62,977 nt of DNA from Nocardioides cremeus (lineage in GTDB: Bacteria > Actinomycetota > Actinomycetes > Propionibacteriales > Nocardioidaceae): the NCBI RefSeq assembly GCF_030518195.1, contig NZ_JAULSC010000017.1, forward strand, positions 37,790 through 100,766, given 5' to 3'. Under the pieces are notes generated by a model, which did not search any database, was not told the origin of the DNA, and worked only from the letters and a program-made list of their open reading frames with translations. The translations under genes and the position numbers were made by a program. Of the stretch, positions 30,858-39,171 are shown piece by piece; position 1 is the first letter of the stretch; each line of letters begins with the position of its first letter.

Positions 30858-32457
30858 CGCGGAACGGCTTCTCGTCGTGCTTGGCCGCGCCCGAGCACGA
30901 GTAGGGCTCGTCCTCGTAGCAGTCGAAGCTCGTCGCGGTGTTGACGAACGAGACGGTGACCCCCTCGACGCGTGAGGCCGAGAACGGCACCGTGGTGCTG
31001 GCTCGTCCGTCGTCGCCGAAGCCCAGGATCTTCTGGGTGCCCTCGCCCTTCGTGGTCGTCACGGTCACCACCGCCATCGGCCGGGAGGCCGACCCCGGCC
31101 CCTCCAGCGCCAGTCGCAGCCGCCACCGGCGCCCCTTCAGCGCCCCCGCGGGCCTGACGTCGACGTGCTTGGCCGCCATGTGGTCGACCGCGGTGCGCCG
31201 GGTCGCGGTCGGGGCGTCCTTCGTCAGGCGCGCCCTGGCCGCCCGGGTGGGGCTCGGCCAGTGCCGGCCCTCGGCGTACGACGCGCGGGTGTCGAGGTTG
31301 GCGGCGACGAAGCGGGTGTACTCGCGGCTGAAGCCGCCCTTCGGGCCGAGCACCGTGGTGAGGGCCTTGGTCGAGTAGTCGCGCCCGGCGCCGCGGAACT
31401 GCCCGGCCTGCTTCCAGACCTTCGCCACCACGGCGTTGCCGTGGCGCTGGCTCAGGTGCTCCCACCAGGCCCAGTTGCCGTAGTGGCGTCCAAAGGTGGT
31501 GCTGAAGACGTCGAGGGGGGCGTCGGGCACCCGCACCTGGCCGACCGGCAGGAACTGCCGGTTGTCGTCGACGTCGTCGGCGAAGCGCTCCTCGATCCAG
31601 GTCGCGGTCGACTCCATCAACCAGCGGTCCTCGCGGTAGTCGTAGTTGAACTGGATCGCGTGGAAGAACTCGTGGGCAGCGGTGACGCGCAGCGTGTCCT
31701 TGGGCTTGCGGCCGTACTCGGAGCGGGCGAAGTCGTCGTCGAGCACGCAGTAGCCGTTCGCGAGCCGCTTGTTGCCCTTGACCTCGTACTCGGGGGAGCA
31801 GTAGCCGTAGAGCCGCTGGGCGCTGAGCTCCTTGAGGTAGACGTCGAACTTGCCGTTGCCGCCGTTCTCCCGCTTCGGCAGGGTGCGGTCGCTGACCGGG
31901 GTGCGGTAGCCGAGCCGACCGGTCTCGAAGGCCCACACCCGCTCCATCACCGCGAGCGTGGTGCGCACCCAGGCCTGGCTGGAGGGCTTGTCGGCGCCCT
32001 TGGTCACGTAGTGCACGCACACGTGGTCGCCGCAGATCCGCTTCGAGCGACTGGTGTAGCCCTGGCCGACGGGGTCGGCGTCGCCGTCGGTGGGCCGGGC
32101 CAGCAGCGCCTCGCCCTGGTCGCGCTCATCCTCGGCGAGGCGGGGGAGTGCGACCTGCAGGTCGCGCAGCGCCAGGGTCGCCTCGCGCGGCTCGCCGACG
32201 GGTTGTCCGGGGCCGCGCCCTCCGGTGGTGGTCCCGGCCAGGCCTAGCGCCTCGCGGGCGGCGGCGAGCACCTGCTGCGGGTCGTCGCCGGCCGCGGCCG
32301 TGCCGGTCGCGAGGGCCGGCACGTCGGAGAGGCCCGGCCCGGGGGTCGAGGCCGCCGTGCCGGGGGCCGCGCTCGACAGCAGGGCGGCGGCGAGGCCGAC
32401 GGCGAGGGCCGTCGCGGTCGTGCGGCGGCGGGGCGGAGCGGCGGGTCTGCGGCGCAT
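30832..32457 (-). CDS. Secreted zinc metalloprotease-like protein (HExxH)
   Basis: A 541-residue exported protein. Signal peptide about 1-36 (TATALAVGLAAALLSSAAPGTAAS). The central domain contains the zinc motif AAHEFFHAIQFNYD (near residue 268) and the downstream Glu region MESTATWIEERF, the pattern of gluzincin-like peptidases of the MXAN_6640 type. The C-terminal 140 residues form a beta-rich domain (RWRLRLALEGPGSASRPMAVVTV). Several Cys occur near the start of the domain (ICGDHVCVHYV) and the end (FDCYEDEPYSCSGA). It probably acts on proteins outside the cell. No partner gene is adjacent. Confidence 0.8.
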   Translation of the reverse strand: MRRRPAAPPRRRTTATALAVGLAAALLSSAAPGTAASTPGPGLSDVPALATGTAAAGDDPQQVLAAAREALGLAGTTTGGRGPGQPVGEPREATLALRDLQVALPRLAEDERDQGEALLARPTDGDADPVGQGYTSRSKRICGDHVCVHYVTKGADKPSSQAWVRTTLAVMERVWAFETGRLGYRTPVSDRTLPKRENGGNGKFDVYLKELSAQRLYGYCSPEYEVKGNKRLANGYCVLDDDFARSEYGRKPKDTLRVTAAHEFFHAIQFNYDYREDRWLMESTATWIEERFADDVDDNRQFLPVGQVRVPDAPLDVFSTTFGRHYGNWAWWEHLSQRHGNAVVAKVWKQAGQFRGAGRDYSTKALTTVLGPKGGFSREYTRFVAANLDTRASYAEGRHWPSPTRAARARLTKDAPTATRRTAVDHMAAKHVDVRPAGALKGRRWRLRLALEGPGSASRPMAVVTVTTTKGEGTQKILGFGDDGRASTTVPFSASRVEGVTVSFVNTATSFDCYEDEPYSCSGAAKHDEKPFRVTATAFRR

Positions 32458-32552
32458 CGTGGTCCTAGCGTCTGGGGCCGGCGTCTCGGGCCTGCGGGCG
32501 GTCTGGACCAGCCTGCACCGCGCCGGTGTCCCGTTCCGGGCGGACGCGCCGG

Positions 32553-32969
32553 TCAGCCGGTCGCGGAGATCTTCTCGATCAGCGCGGTCGTGGAGATGGC
32601 GGGGGTGCGCGGCAGGTAGACGACGTCGCAGATGTCGCGGAACTCGTCGAAGCGGCCCTCCCAGTCGTCACCCATCACGAGCACGTCGGCGCCGTGCTCG
32701 AGGATGTAGTCGCGCTTGAGCTCGAGGCTCTCCTCGAGGAAGACCGCGTGCACCGGCTTGAGCGCGGCCACGATCGCCATCCGCTCGCCCTCGCTGAAGA
32801 CGGGCTCGCGGCCCTTCTTGCGCATGTTCAGCTCGTCGGCGGAGACACCGACCACGAGCCGGTCGCCGAGGGCGGCGGCGCGCTCGATGACGCGCAGGTG
32901 CCCGACGTGGAAGACGTCGAAGGTCCCGAAGGTGATCACGGTGCGGGCCGTGGAGGAGGGTGCCGACAT
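32553..32969 (-). CDS. Glycerol-3-phosphate cytidylyltransferase-like nucleotidyltransferase
   Basis: A 138-residue nucleotidyltransferase of the TagD/RfaE family. Signatures: ITFGTFDVFHVGHLRVIERA (HxGH), DELNMRKKGREPVFSEGERMAIVAAL, and RTPAISTTALIEKI (ISTT motif for nucleotide binding). It would activate glycerol 3-phosphate or a related phosphate with CTP for wall polymer or lipid synthesis. The ATG at 32969 gives the normal family N-terminus. Only 47 bp separate it from the divergent DUF445 gene. Confidence 0.87.
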   Translation of the reverse strand: MSAPSSTARTVITFGTFDVFHVGHLRVIERAAALGDRLVVGVSADELNMRKKGREPVFSEGERMAIVAALKPVHAVFLEESLELKRDYILEHGADVLVMGDDWEGRFDEFRDICDVVYLPRTPAISTTALIEKISATG

Positions 32970-33016
32970 GCCGCGAAGTCTCGCACCAGACACCCGTGCG
33001 CGAGAATCTGGCCTTG

Positions 33017-34288
33017 ATGAGCACCCAGACCGCGGCCCCGGCGCCCCACACCGACACCACGCAGGACGACGTACGCCGTCGAGCCCTGCGCCGCATGCGC
33101 AGCGTGGCCCTCGGACTGCTGGTCCTGGCCGCCGTCGTCTACGCCCTGACCCGTGACCTCGACGGCTTCTGGGGCTTCGTCAACGCCGGCGCGGAGGCGT
33201 CGATGGTGGGCGCGATCGCCGACTGGTTCGCGGTGACCGCGCTGTTCCGGCACCCCCTGGGGATCCCGATCCCGCACACGGCGCTGATCCCGCGCCGCAA
33301 GGACGACCTGGGCCGCGGCCTGCAGGAGTTCGTCGGTGAGAACTTCCTGCAGGAGGAGGTCGTGCGCGAGCGCGTCGGCGCCGCCCAGGTCGCCGCCCGG
33401 GTCGGCGCGTGGCTCTCGGAGCCTGAGCACTCGCGCAGGGTGGTCGTCGAGGTCGCCGAGGTGGTCGCGACCGGGCTGGCCAAGGTGCGCGACGAGCACG
33501 TGCGCAGCCTGGTCGAGGACGCGCTGGTGCCGCGCTTCCACGAGGAGCCGATCTCGCCGCTGCTGGGCAACCTGCTGGCCGAGGCGATGCGCGATGACCT
33601 GCACCACGGGGTGATCGACCTGGTGCTCGACGAGCTGCACGGGTGGCTGGTCGACAACCCCGACACGGTCGCCGAGGTGCTGGGGGAGCGTGCGCCGTGG
33701 TGGGCGCCGCAGAGCATCAACGAGCGGGTCACCTCGCGCATCCACCTCGAGCTCGTGCGCTGGGTCTCCGACATCCGCGACGACCCGCGCCACCGCGCCC
33801 GGGCCGCGCTCGACTCGATGCTGCGCCAGCTCTCGCACGACCTGCTGGAGGACCCCGGCACCCGCGAGCGGGCCGAGGCGCTCAAGGACCGCCTGCTCGA
33901 CCAGCCCCAGGTGATCGCGACCGCCATCGCGCTGTGGGACGCCCTGCGCCGGGCCCTGACCGAGTCGCTCGGCGACCCCCGCGGGGCCGTGCGCGAGCGG
34001 CTGCAGACCGAGGTCGACCGGTTCGCCCACCGCCTGGTCACCGAGCCCGACCTGCGCGCCGGCCTCGACGCCGCCGCCGCCGACGCCGCCGTCTTCGTCG
34101 TGGAGCGCTACGGCCAGGAGGTCACCGCCGTCATCACTCACACCATCGAGCGCTGGGACGGTCGCGAGGCCGCCGAGCGCATCGAGCTGCACGTGGGCCG
34201 CGACCTGCAGTTCATCCGGATCAACGGCACCATCGTCGGCGGTCTGGTCGGCGTGCTGATCCACACCCTCGACGTGCTGCTGCCCTGA
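33017..34288 (+). CDS. DUF445 membrane protein
   Basis: A 423-residue protein of the DUF445 family. An N-terminal helix (about 30-45) and a second near the end (GTIVGGLVGVLIHTLDVLL) flank a long helical cytoplasmic or extracytoplasmic body. The family signature is VNAGAEASMVGAIADWFAVTALFRHPLGIPIPHTALIPRRKDDLGRGLQEFVGENFL. The role is unknown; homologues are envelope proteins. The ATG at 33017 is the first to give the family start, with no clear ribosome site. Confidence 0.88.
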   Translation: MSTQTAAPAPHTDTTQDDVRRRALRRMRSVALGLLVLAAVVYALTRDLDGFWGFVNAGAEASMVGAIADWFAVTALFRHPLGIPIPHTALIPRRKDDLGRGLQEFVGENFLQEEVVRERVGAAQVAARVGAWLSEPEHSRRVVVEVAEVVATGLAKVRDEHVRSLVEDALVPRFHEEPISPLLGNLLAEAMRDDLHHGVIDLVLDELHGWLVDNPDTVAEVLGERAPWWAPQSINERVTSRIHLELVRWVSDIRDDPRHRARAALDSMLRQLSHDLLEDPGTRERAEALKDRLLDQPQVIATAIALWDALRRALTESLGDPRGAVRERLQTEVDRFAHRLVTEPDLRAGLDAAAADAAVFVVERYGQEVTAVITHTIERWDGREAAERIELHVGRDLQFIRINGTIVGGLVGVLIHTLDVLLP

Positions 34289-34291
34289 CCC

Positions 34292-34346
34292 GAGCCGGCG
34301 CGAGTTCCGCGCGAGCCGGCGCCAGTTCGGAACTGGCGCCGGCTCG
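34292..34346. repeat. Palindromic repeat element (REP-like)
   Basis: GAGCCGGCGCCAGTTC (34313-34328), a single G, then its exact complement (34330-34345); one more pair extends it to 17-bp arms. A diverged half copy, GAGCCGGCGCGAGTTCC, precedes it at 34293. Single-arm copies occur at 18591, and in coding sequence at 35417 (one base longer). The hairpin lies just after the DUF445 stop and could also act as a terminator. Confidence 0.85.
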
Positions 34347-34657
34347 GCGTTCGGCTGGGAGAGGGTTGTGCGCCCGCGCAGTCAGAGGCGCGCGGTGGGT
34401 CAGGAACCGTTCTGACCGCGGCTTCGGTTGCCAGCGCACCGCTGGGCTCTACCCGCCCAGGCCCGCGGTGCGTCAGCAACCGGGGGTGGGTGAGGAACGG
34501 TTGCTGGGTCACCGATGACCGACGCACTCAACCCTCGGCGGTTCTGCGGTGATGGGCCGGCGAGGTGGGGCCACGGGTCGGGGGGTGCGCGGGCTCCCGT
34601 CAGGAGGGCGGTGACGGCTCTGAGAGGTCGAAGTCGGAGTCGTCACACCCCTTGCGC

Positions 34658-34673
34658 TCGAACACGTGTTCGA
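34658..34673. promoter_or_regulatory. LexA (SOS) box before the DUF222 HNH gene
   Basis: TCGAACACGTGTTCGA is a perfect palindrome matching the actinobacterial LexA consensus TCGAAC-N4-GTTCGA. It ends 14 bp before the ATG at 34688, so LexA bound here would block transcription. DNA-damage induction of 13E12-type genes is known in mycobacteria. Confidence 0.88.
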
Positions 34674-34687
34674 GTAAAGTGACGAGC

Positions 34688-36022
34688 ATGGCACCCGCTC
34701 CCGCACCCGGTCTCGACCTGGCCGACCTCTCCGAGGTCGAGCTGGTCGAGGTGCTGCGGGCGGCCGAGGAGGAGAAGTGCCGGCTCGAGGCGTTGCAGGT
34801 CGAGCTGACGGCCCGTCTCGACGAGGTCGTACGCCGCCGCCACGCCGCAGCCGGTGTCCGCGCTGAGAAGCAGGGCGCCGGAGTGGCCTCCCAGGTCGCG
34901 CTCGCTCGGCGGGAGTCCCCGAACCGGGGCGCCCGTCACCTCGGGTTGGCGAAGATCCTGGTGACCGAGCTGCCGCACACGCTGGCAGCGATGCGCGCGG
35001 GCTGGTGCACCGAGTGGCGTGCCACGTTGGTGGCCCGCGAGACCGCCTGCCTGTCACTGGAGGACCGTCGCCGCATCGATGCCGAGCTGATGGCCGACCC
35101 CGCCACCACCGAGGGCTGGGGCGACCGACGGCTGGTCGCGGCGGCACGGGCACGGGCCTACGAGCTCGACCCGCACGCCGCCCTCAAGCGATCCCGCAAG
35201 GCCGAGGGGGAGCGGCACGTCTCGCTGCGCCCCGCGCCGGACACGATGACCTGGCTGACTGCGCTACTCCCGGTCGCCCAGGGCGTCTCGGTCTACGCCG
35301 CCCTCACGCGGACCGCGGACCAGGCCCGGGCCGCCGGCGACGAGCGCAGCCGCGGTCAGGTGATGGCCGACGCCCTCGTCACCTCTCTCACGACTCCCAC
35401 AAGCTCAGAGTCCGCCGAGCCGGCGCCAGTTTCTGGCCCGGTGCCGGTGGCGGTCAACCTGACCGTCTCGGATGCCACCCTGCTCGACGGTGGGCACGCG
35501 CCGGGCTGGATCGCCGGCTACGGGCCGGTGCCGGCCGGGGTGGCCCGCGACCTGGTCGCCACCGCGCTGGCGGAGGCGCACGCGACGCTGCGGCGGCTCT
35601 ACACCACCAGCACCGGCGCCCTGGTCGCGATGGACGCCCGCTCCCGCACCTTCCCAGCCTCGCTGGGGCTGTTCATCGACCTGCGGGACCAGTCGTGCCG
35701 CACCCCGTGGTGCGACGCCCCGATCCGGCACCGCGACCACGTCGTCCCCGACCATGCGGGCGGCCCCACCAGCGGCGGCAACGGCCAGGGGCTGTGCGAG
35801 GCCTGCAACCAGGCCAAGGAAGCCCTGGGCTTTACCGCCACCGCCCACGACGGCGTGGTCACGACGACGACGCCCACCGGTCACCAGGTCCGCTCCCGCG
35901 CTCCCGCCCTGCCACCCGGCGACCCACCAGCCGAGCAGCGACCACCAGGACCTCGCCCCGGGGTCCGGATCTACCGCCCCCACCTCCAGGTCGTCCTCGC
36001 CGGCGACTACCGGGCGGCCTGA
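34688..36022 (+). CDS. DUF222/13E12 HNH endonuclease-domain protein
   Basis: A 444-residue protein of the 13E12 repeat family. The N-terminal DUF222 region is helical (LAKILVTELPHTLAAMRAGWCTEWRATLVARET). A C-terminal HNH nuclease motif reads CRTPWCDAPIRHRDHVVPDHAGGPTSGGNGQGLCEACNQAKEA (about 340-385), with the Cys pairs and His/Asn expected for an active site. The family occurs in many copies in actinobacterial genomes and is poorly understood. A perfect LexA box overlaps its promoter, so it is a probable SOS gene. It contains a copy of the GAGCCGGCGCCAGTT repeat at 35417, coding AEPAPVS. Confidence 0.9.
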   Translation: MAPAPAPGLDLADLSEVELVEVLRAAEEEKCRLEALQVELTARLDEVVRRRHAAAGVRAEKQGAGVASQVALARRESPNRGARHLGLAKILVTELPHTLAAMRAGWCTEWRATLVARETACLSLEDRRRIDAELMADPATTEGWGDRRLVAAARARAYELDPHAALKRSRKAEGERHVSLRPAPDTMTWLTALLPVAQGVSVYAALTRTADQARAAGDERSRGQVMADALVTSLTTPTSSESAEPAPVSGPVPVAVNLTVSDATLLDGGHAPGWIAGYGPVPAGVARDLVATALAEAHATLRRLYTTSTGALVAMDARSRTFPASLGLFIDLRDQSCRTPWCDAPIRHRDHVVPDHAGGPTSGGNGQGLCEACNQAKEALGFTATAHDGVVTTTTPTGHQVRSRAPALPPGDPPAEQRPPGPRPGVRIYRPHLQVVLAGDYRAA

Positions 36023-36057
36023 GGCGCGCGCCGTCGCGCGAGTGGTTGACTGGGGGA

Positions 36058-36318
36058 GTGCCTGAACCCGTGGAGCCCTTCGACGTCCCCGTCCGCGAGG
36101 AGTCCGTCATCCGCCTGGGCCAGTTCCTCAAGCTGGCCAACCTGATCGAGTCGGGCTCGCAGGCCAAGGAGGTCGTCGCCTCCGGCGAGGTGCTGGTCAA
36201 CGGCGAGGTCGAGACCCGCCGCGGTCGCCAGCTCGCCATGGGCGACGTGGTGCGGCTCGGACCGCAGGCGGCGCGGGTCGCCGACGAGGCGACGTACGAC
36301 GACGGGCTGCCCTGGTAG
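36058..36318 (+). CDS. S4-domain RNA-binding protein
   Basis: An 86-residue protein with an S4 domain: VIRLGQFLKLANLIESGSQAKEVVASGEVLVNGEVETRRGRQLAMGDVV. It resembles YaaA/RlbA-like proteins that bind structured RNA, often ribosomal. The GTG at 36058 follows GGGGGA closely. No operon partner: it sits between the HNH gene and a convergent oxidase. Confidence 0.87.
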   Translation: MPEPVEPFDVPVREESVIRLGQFLKLANLIESGSQAKEVVASGEVLVNGEVETRRGRQLAMGDVVRLGPQAARVADEATYDDGLPW

Positions 36319-36335
36319 GGCCCTGACGGCCGCGC

Positions 36336-37499
36336 TCAGACGCGGACCAGAGCCTCCGGGCCCAGGTCGCGGTGGCTGGCGTAGCCGGCGTTGCCCAATG
36401 TCAGGTCGAGCTCGGCCAGCAGGCAGCGCAGCACGTGCTCGACACCGGGCTGCCCGCCCAGCGCCAGGCCGTAGAGGTAGGGCCGGCCCAGCAGCACGGC
36501 CTCGGCGCCCAGCGCCAGCGCCTTGAGCACGTCGGGGCCCGAGCGCACACCGGAGTCGAAGAGCACGCACAGGTCGTCGCCGACGGCCTCGGCGATGCCG
36601 GGCAGCACGTCGAGCGAGGCCACCGCGCCGTCGACCTGGCGGCCGCCGTGGTTGGAGACCACGATGCCCTCGACGCCGTGGTCGCGGGCCAGCCGCGCGT
36701 CGTCGACGTGCTGGATGCCCTTGAGCACGATCGGGCCGGGCCAGCGCTCGCGCAGCCACGGCAGCTGGTCCCAGCTGAGCCCGGGGTTGGGGAAGACACC
36801 GGCGAACGCGATGCCGGCGCCGACCGGGTCCTCGTCGGCGGGCTTCTCGAGGCGGGCGTTGAAGACCGGGTCGGTGGTGTAGGAGGCGATGCCCTGGTTG
36901 GCCAGGAACGGCAGGTAGCCGCGGTCGAGGTCCTGGGGGCGCCAGCCCAGCATCGTGGTGTCGAGGGTGACGACGAGGTGGGTGTAGCCCGACGCCTGGG
37001 CCCGGGCCAGGAAGCTCTCGCAGAGCTCGGGGTCGGAGGGCCAGTAGAGCTGGTACCACCGGGCGCCGTCGCCGGAGGCCTCGGCGACCTGCTCGATGGA
37101 GTGGTCGGCCTGGGTGGACTGCACGAACGGCAGCCCCATCGCGGTCGCGGCGCGGGCGCTGGCCAGCTCGCCGTCGGGGTGGGCGAGGGTCTGCACCCCC
37201 ACCGGCCCCAGCAGCACCGGGGCGGCCATCGCGGTGCCGAGCACCTCGGTGGACAGGTCGCGGGTGGCGTGGTCGCGCAGCATCCGCGGCACGATCCGCC
37301 AGCGCTCGAAGGCCGCGACGTTGGCGCGCGCCGTCGAGCCCCCGCCCGCGCTCGGCACGATGTAGCCGAGCGGGGCGGGGTCGAGCACCTGGGCCGCAGC
37401 GGTCTCCAGCGACGCCAGGTCGGTGGTGATCGCCGGCGTGGTGCCGCCGATCATCCCGTCGACGTAGATCGAGATCTGGTGGTCTCCGAAGTGGCCCAT
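36336..37499 (-). CDS. FMN-dependent alpha-hydroxy acid oxidase (lactate 2-monooxygenase-like)
   Basis: A 387-residue TIM-barrel flavoenzyme. Signatures: PVLLGPVGVQTLAHPDGELASARAA, the FMN site IVLKGIQHVDDARLARDHGVEGIVVSNHGGRQVDG (SNHGGRQ with the catalytic His), and VLFDSGVRSGPDVLKALALGAEAVLLGRPYLYGLALGG. The N-terminus (GDHQISIYVDGMIGGTTP) and the overall length resemble lactate 2-monooxygenase rather than glycolate oxidase. It would oxidise L-lactate or a similar 2-hydroxy acid. It lies 15 bp downstream of the FKBP gene start region on the same strand. Confidence 0.9.
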   Translation of the reverse strand: MGHFGDHQISIYVDGMIGGTTPAITTDLASLETAAAQVLDPAPLGYIVPSAGGGSTARANVAAFERWRIVPRMLRDHATRDLSTEVLGTAMAAPVLLGPVGVQTLAHPDGELASARAATAMGLPFVQSTQADHSIEQVAEASGDGARWYQLYWPSDPELCESFLARAQASGYTHLVVTLDTTMLGWRPQDLDRGYLPFLANQGIASYTTDPVFNARLEKPADEDPVGAGIAFAGVFPNPGLSWDQLPWLRERWPGPIVLKGIQHVDDARLARDHGVEGIVVSNHGGRQVDGAVASLDVLPGIAEAVGDDLCVLFDSGVRSGPDVLKALALGAEAVLLGRPYLYGLALGGQPGVEHVLRCLLAELDLTLGNAGYASHRDLGPEALVRV

Positions 37500-37514
37500 G
37501 TGCTTACGGGGTGC

Positions 37515-37883
37515 TCAGGAGACGTCGAGCAGGTCGACGACGAAGATCAGCGTCTCGCCGGGCTTGATGACGCCACCGGCGCCGCGGTCGCCGTAGCCCA
37601 GGTGCGGCGGGATGACGAGCTTGCGGCGGCCGCCGACCTTCATGCCCTGCACGCCCTGGTCCCAGCCGCTGATGACCTGGCCGATGCCGAGGCGGAACTG
37701 CAGCGGGGTGCCGCGGTTGTACGACGCGTCGAACTCCTCGCCGGTGGAGTGGGCCACGCCCACGTAGTGCACCGACACGGTCTGGCCGGAGGAGGCCTCG
37801 GCGCCGTCGCCGACGGTGACGTCGGTGACCACGAGGTCGGCGGGCGGGTCGAAGTCGGGGAAGTCGATCTCAGGCTTGTCCAT
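37515..37883 (-). CDS. FKBP-type peptidyl-prolyl isomerase
   Basis: A 122-residue single-domain FKBP: VSVHYVGVAHSTGEEFDASYNRGTPLQFRLGIGQVISGWDQGVQGMKVGGRRKLVIPPHLGYGDRG and TLIFVVDLLDV. It has all the aromatic pocket residues of an active cis-trans prolyl isomerase. There is no signal peptide, so it is cytoplasmic. It is likely cotranscribed with the FMN oxidase 15 bp downstream. Confidence 0.95.
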   Translation of the reverse strand: MDKPEIDFPDFDPPADLVVTDVTVGDGAEASSGQTVSVHYVGVAHSTGEEFDASYNRGTPLQFRLGIGQVISGWDQGVQGMKVGGRRKLVIPPHLGYGDRGAGGVIKPGETLIFVVDLLDVS

Positions 37884-37956
37884 GGGTCAGACCCTAGTGC
37901 CCTCCGGGTAGGGTCTGCCGCGACCGGTGGGGTGCCGGCGCAGCGAGGGAGGGCAC

Positions 37957-38733
37957 GTGCCGGACGAAGCGTCAGCCGCCGACAAGGCAGGCAAGCGCCA
38001 CTCGATGCCGCTGTGGCAGGAGTCGCTGCTGCTGATGGGCCTGGCGGTCGTGCTCGCGCTCGTGGTCAAGACCTTCCTGGTGCAGGCCTTCTACATCCCC
38101 TCGGGGTCGATGGAGCCGGGCCTGGAGGTCAACGACCGGATCCTGGTGCAGAAGGTCTCCTACTGGACCGACGAGCCGCAGCGCGGCGACATCGTCGTCT
38201 TCGAGGACCCCGGCAGCTGGCTCAGCCCCGCCGAGTCGGCCGGTCCGACCGGCGCCGTGGCCAGCACGCTGAGCCGGATCGGGCTCTACCCCGCCGGTGG
38301 TCACCTGGTGAAGCGGGTCGTCGGCGTCGCCGGCGACACGATCACCTGCTGCGACGACCAGGGCCGGCTGCTGGTCAACGGCGAGCCGCTCGACTCCAGC
38401 GACTTCACCCGCAACGACCGCGACTGCGACGGCCCGATGATCGCCTCGTGCGAGTGGTCGGCCGGGCCGGTGCCCGAGGGGTCGGTCTTCGTGATGGGCG
38501 ACCACCGCGACGACTCCGCCGACTCCAGCTTCCACCTGAGCTGCGACGTCACGAAGGAGCGCGAGCGCCGCCGTGGCGACGAGGTCGAGGCCGCCCCCGA
38601 GGCCGGCAGCTGCGACGCCGGCGACGCCTACGTGGCCACCGACCTGGTGGTCGGCAAGGTGTTCGCCCGGGTCTGGCCGGCCAGCCGGTTCTCGCTGCTC
38701 GACAAGCCCGACGCCTTCGACGCGCTCGACTGA
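37957..38733 (+). CDS. lepB: Signal peptidase I
   Basis: A 258-residue type I signal peptidase. One N-terminal membrane helix (about 25-45), then the catalytic Ser in FYIPSGSMEPGL (Ser near 54) and the catalytic Lys in GGHLVKRVVGVAGD (near 115), followed by MGDHRDDSADSSFH. The region with Cys-rich insert (CCDDQG, CDGPMIASCEW, LSCDV, GSCDAG) is larger than in E. coli-type enzymes. It cleaves leader peptides of the exported proteins in this window and elsewhere. The GTG at 37957 follows GAGGGAGG. Confidence 0.93.
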   Translation: MPDEASAADKAGKRHSMPLWQESLLLMGLAVVLALVVKTFLVQAFYIPSGSMEPGLEVNDRILVQKVSYWTDEPQRGDIVVFEDPGSWLSPAESAGPTGAVASTLSRIGLYPAGGHLVKRVVGVAGDTITCCDDQGRLLVNGEPLDSSDFTRNDRDCDGPMIASCEWSAGPVPEGSVFVMGDHRDDSADSSFHLSCDVTKERERRRGDEVEAAPEAGSCDAGDAYVATDLVVGKVFARVWPASRFSLLDKPDAFDALD

Positions 38734-38742
38734 CGGCCGGCC

Positions 38743-39171
38743 TCAGGCCAGCACGACCAGGCCCGCCCCGGCGGCGGCCACCACGGCTCCGGCCAGGCGC
38801 ACCCGGTCGGCGAGCAGCAGGCGGCGTACGAGCGCGGGGGTGGGGCCCTCGCGGCCCAGCCGGCCGTGCGTGGGCGCGGCCGACACAGCGGTCGCACCGA
38901 TCGCGACCGCCACGCCCAGGAGCGCCACCCAGCCGGCGGCGCCGGGCCCGTCGACGACCAGCCACGCCCCGCTCAGCACCAGCGCGGGGTAGAGCACCGC
39001 GACGAGCGGCGCGATGCGGCGGCTGTGCTGCTCGTGCGCACGGCCCCACTGCGGCTCGCCCGCCAGCCGGGCCAGCGCCGGGTAGACCAGCACGGTGACG
39101 GTGGCCTGGAAGCCCAGGTGCGCGGTCGTCACCAGGGCCAGCACCACCTCGGGCGTGCTCGCGGCGCTCAT
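38743..39171 (-). CDS. Four-helix membrane protein of the MerR-DICT/FAD operon
   Basis: A 142-residue integral membrane protein with four helices (about 10-30, 50-72, 78-95, 120-140). I recognise no functional family. A conserved-looking segment is WGRAHEQHSRRIAPLVAVLYP. Its ATG overlaps the stop of the FAD oxidoreductase gene (ATGA), so it belongs to the MerR-DICT operon and probably works with the oxidoreductase at the membrane. Confidence 0.7.
   Translation of the reverse strand: MSAASTPEVVLALVTTAHLGFQATVTVLVYPALARLAGEPQWGRAHEQHSRRIAPLVAVLYPALVLSGAWLVVDGPGAAGWVALLGVAVAIGATAVSAAPTHGRLGREGPTPALVRRLLLADRVRLAGAVVAAAGAGLVVLA

Larger units (their letters stand above)
34289..34687. other. 399-bp intergenic region with repeats and a LexA box
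   Basis: No gene is supported here. It holds the GAGCCGGCGCCAGTTC palindrome (34292-34346), a stretch with repeated GGTCAG/GTCAGCAACC/GGAACGGTTGC motifs (34395-34515; for example GGTCAGGAACCGTTC and GGTGAGGAACGGTTGC), and the SOS box before the HNH gene. Confidence 0.7.

Noticed and set aside
36372..39098. 908-codon plus-strand open reading
   Set aside because: It crosses the FMN oxidase, FKBP and lepB genes in wrong frames; shadow only.
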